Source: an uncultured Leucobacter sp.
GTDB lineage: Bacteria > Actinomycetota > Actinomycetes > Actinomycetales > Microbacteriaceae
NCBI GenBank assembly: GCA_937967375.1
Contig: CALCJF010000054.1
Span: 1 to 62,110, forward strand
Reading direction: 5' to 3'
DNA: 62,110 nt
In this document: positions 60,537-62,110 of the stretch, in pieces
Numbering within the stretch: position 1 is the stretch's first letter
How the letters are laid out: every line of letters starts with the position of its first letter
Position numbers and translations under genes: made by a program
The notes under the pieces: model-generated
The model's input: only the letters and a program-made list of their open reading frames with translations
What the model was told of the DNA's origin: nothing
Database searches by the model: none

Positions 60537-61414
60537 TGAGTTATTTTGATGACGACTTGCAACCGCGTTTAGCGAGTGAGCCGTTCACCTACAACTTCTC
60601 GGCGCTGAAAAGTGTGTTTGCGGTGCCGATCAAGTTCGAGAACGACTTGGTGGGGTACTTCTTCCATGGTTCCGATGAAGAACCTGACTCTGCAGGGGTG
60701 CTCCTGAAACCGGGGTACGACTTTCAATCTGAAGAAGGAGATTACTGGAGGCGGCAGCTGAAGGAATCTTTCTCTAAGGGCCTATCGGCTCGTGAGGCTG
60801 TCTCTTCGTTGTTGGGGGCATCAGGGCCGGGAGCTGCTGGGACGGTGGGTCAGGCGCTGGTTGAGCGTAGCGGGAAGTCTGAGCTTGAGGACGAGCTGGA
60901 TCCCGAGGGGGCTCGTCGTCGGGCGGAGGCGGCGACGCGTTCGCGTGCCCGGCGTGCGCCGGCTGAGCTTCCGGTGCTGACGCTTCGGGGTGAGATGGAT
61001 GCCGTACTGCGCGGCGAGATCTCTTCGTCTGAGCAGGTGCGGCAGCGGGTCGCTGAGTTCGATGAGGTGCTCAGACGGCAGCCCACCCCGGAAGCGATTA
61101 TCGTGACGCTGACTCCGGCTGTTGCGAGGATTCCGGCGGGTCTTGAGCGCGGGTCGAGGGTGTTCGAGCCGAGTTTCACGACCTCGTATCTGATGGGTAC
61201 GAAGGATCGGCCCGAGGGAGTTCCTATGGTGGTTCGCTTGGCGGTTCCTGCCGGGGTTCCTGCGTATTTTCAGGCTCCTGCTGTTGAGGGCGAGCCCGGG
61301 GTGTTGATGCTCGGGCGTGGTCTTGAGTGGGAAGTGCAGCGGGTTGCGAGTTTTCCTGAGCAGACTTTCATTTTTGCGGAGGTCGTGAGTGTGCGGCCAG
61401 AACCGATTCCGTAA
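60536..61414 (+). CDS. Inactive ADP-ribosyltransferase-fold protein in the immunity position (292 aa)
   Basis: A 292-aa protein starting at GTG 60536 inside the toxin stop. Residues 1-95 are a separate, acidic domain (SYFDDDLQPRLASEPFTYNF, KFENDLVGYFFHGSDEEPDS, EGDYWRRQLKESFSKGLSAR) that I cannot assign. A charged linker (110-142) follows. Residues ~147-283 align with the toxin's ADP-ribosyltransferase domain, sharing for example PTPEAIIVT versus PLPEDVVVT and LMLGRGLEWEVQRV versus LLLGRGLEWTAQRV. The catalytic residues are lost: Arg becomes Leu192, STS becomes Thr215-Thr-Ser217, and ExE becomes Pro254-Gly-Val256. Its position and coupling suggest immunity, perhaps by mimicking the toxin; a decayed toxin tip is the alternative. 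Confidence 0.8.
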   Translation: MSYFDDDLQPRLASEPFTYNFSALKSVFAVPIKFENDLVGYFFHGSDEEPDSAGVLLKPGYDFQSEEGDYWRRQLKESFSKGLSAREAVSSLLGASGPGAAGTVGQALVERSGKSELEDELDPEGARRRAEAATRSRARRAPAELPVLTLRGEMDAVLRGEISSSEQVRQRVAEFDEVLRRQPTPEAIIVTLTPAVARIPAGLERGSRVFEPSFTTSYLMGTKDRPEGVPMVVRLAVPAGVPAYFQAPAVEGEPGVLMLGRGLEWEVQRVASFPEQTFIFAEVVSVRPEPIP

Positions 61415-61422
61415 GGCAATTT

Positions 61423-61460
61423 TCAGAAACAGACGTCTAAACGTCTACGGAGTTTCTGAT
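61423..61460 (+). terminator. Compound hairpin ending the first toxin cassette
   Basis: TCAGAAAC (61423-61430) pairs with GTTTCTGA (61452-61459), and inside it AGACGT (61431-61436) pairs with ACGTCT (61441-61446). The structure starts 8 nt behind the inactive ART gene and immediately precedes the duplicated DNA, so it probably marks the end of cassette one. Confidence 0.65.
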
Positions 61461-61462
61461 TG

Positions 61463-61495
61463 TATTTCGAGGCGCACGGGTACAGGGCGGAGTAG
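61463..61495 (+). pseudogene. Remnant of the DUF6507 gene 3' end
   Basis: Read in frame this stretch gives YFEAHGYRAE and a TAG stop, against YFEAHGYKAE and TAG at 58251-58283. No start codon or body precedes it, so it is a 10-codon leftover at the left border of a tandem duplication. The following CAGATG context of the toxin start is also preserved. Confidence 0.9.
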
Positions 61496-61498
61496 CAG

Positions 61499-62110
61499 AT
61501 GTTGACCAGCGGTGGTGGCGGTAGCTACGGAGACGACCTGATCAATCCGACGTATTTTCCGTGCAAATCGGCGACGCTTGATACGTCGTTGATTACGGGT
61601 AGCGGTGACAAGGTCGCAGCGATCGGCACTCAGGTGCTTACCACGACGCAGGCGGCTGAGACTTCGTGGAAGGGTTTGCAGTCGCCCGGGGTGTTCGAGA
61701 CTCCCGACAGTGAGGTCGTGTATGCCCTGATGCAGCCCGCGGTCAAGGGTGCGACCGATATGAACGGTGTGACGGGGCGCTTGAGCACTGCGTTGCATAC
61801 GTATGCGGCTGAGCTGGAGGCGATCAAGCCCGATCTCGCTGATCTCGAGGAGCGTGCGACGAAGTTTCGCGAGCGTGCGCAAAAAGGGTACGAGGTCAGC
61901 AACTGGGAGGCTAGGGGCTGGCTCTCGAACTTCGAAACGGGGCTTGACGGGAACGCGGTGCCCAGGGCTGATGCAGATGAGATGACGACGATCTCGTGGA
62001 AGGAGCATGGGCCTGCGCGTGACAAGAACGAGTCGCTCCTTCACGAGTACGACATGATTCTTGAGCGTATCTCTGCGGCTGCGACGACCTGCGCGAACGC
62101 GATCCAGCGT
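61499..62110 (+). CDS. Second polymorphic T7SS toxin, N-terminal part (continues beyond window)
   Basis: An open frame from ATG 61499 to the window end gives 204 residues with no stop. It begins MLTSGGGGSYGDDLINPTYF and then follows the first toxin's delivery domain almost residue for residue (SLITGSGDKVAAIGTQVLTT, ETSWKGLQSPGVFETPDSEV), with a distinct short insertion around 146-165 (RGWLSNFETGLDGNAVPRAD). The C-terminal toxin domain is outside the window. The pattern, a conserved front and presumably different tip, is typical of polymorphic toxin arrays. Confidence 0.9.
   Translation, partial: MLTSGGGGSYGDDLINPTYFPCKSATLDTSLITGSGDKVAAIGTQVLTTTQAAETSWKGLQSPGVFETPDSEVVYALMQPAVKGATDMNGVTGRLSTALHTYAAELEAIKPDLADLEERATKFRERAQKGYEVSNWEARGWLSNFETGLDGNAVPRADADEMTTISWKEHGPARDKNESLLHEYDMILERISAAATTCANAIQR

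Larger units (their letters stand above)
61463..62110 (+). repeat. Downstream copy of the duplicated toxin 5' segment
   Basis: Second copy of the block described at 58251-58870, offset by about 3.2 kb. It starts abruptly behind the compound hairpin with the DUF6507 tail and runs off the window. The high base-level similarity implies recent duplication or ongoing gene conversion. Confidence 0.9.

Noticed and set aside
60536..61414. ADP-ribosylhydrolase-type immunity protein
   Set aside because: No ADP-ribosylglycohydrolase metal-binding motifs are visible; the C-terminal half aligns with the transferase itself.

Overview
The window is about 62 kb of high-GC chromosomal DNA from an actinobacterium, most likely a member of the Microbacteriaceae (Leucobacter-like). 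I infer this from codon bias, actinobacterial families such as the '3-methyladenine DNA glycosylase'-annotated protein, Pr6Pr and DUF6507, type VII secretion (T7SS) substrates, and LAxTG-type sorting signals. I see no insertion sequence, phage or CRISPR array. Genes are dense, and many lack a Shine-Dalgarno sequence: a -10-like TANNNT hexamer sits 6-8 nt before the start codon instead.

1-16 kb: the tail of purA, a chorismate mutase, then two secreted surface proteins, one of 1211 aa and one giant of 3243 aa with about 17 DUF11-like modules. Both end in an LVxTGG motif, a hydrophobic stretch and an Arg-rich tail. 16-24 kb: holB with a TAP-like hydrolase, tRNA-Thr, an orphan HerA-like ATPase, a small membrane protein, and an autoregulated TetR/ABC exporter operon. 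24-35 kb: a 55-aa HTH protein, an LAxTG surface protein with a membrane protein, a NarL-type two-component system with palindromic GTCCCG boxes, a GNAT-like gene, and a second NarL-type system divergent from a NatAB-like ABC exporter. 35-38 kb: an S4 protein, a YigZ protein whose start codon lies in an 18-bp perfect inverted repeat, a Pr6Pr membrane protein, exonuclease III and a GNAT enzyme.

38-52 kb is a catabolic island: a CdaR/PucR-like regulator divergent from hydantoinase/oxoprolinase subunits A and B, an NCS1-type permease, a second PucR regulator, and the divergent operon pxpA-BCCP-biotin carboxylase-pxpB-pxpC-tautomerase. It combines two ATP-driven cyclic-amide-opening enzyme types with a transporter and two regulators. 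A 15-nt motif is shared between the permease leader and the pucR/pxpA intergenic region. The substrate cannot be read from the sequence; hydantoins, oxoproline or another lactam fit the families.

52-62 kb: an LRV-repeat protein, tRNA-Gly, a lipoprotein with a serine beta-lactamase-like fold but no catalytic motifs, and a DUF2470-heme oxygenase fusion behind a possible iron box. Then comes a T7SS effector operon: two WXG100-like proteins, two accessory genes, a DUF6507 protein, and a 749-aa polymorphic toxin with a C-terminal ADP-ribosyltransferase (R-STS-ExE). The next gene encodes a catalytically dead copy of the same fold. A tandemly duplicated second toxin gene runs off the end. The toxin/pseudo-toxin pair is the most unusual system here.
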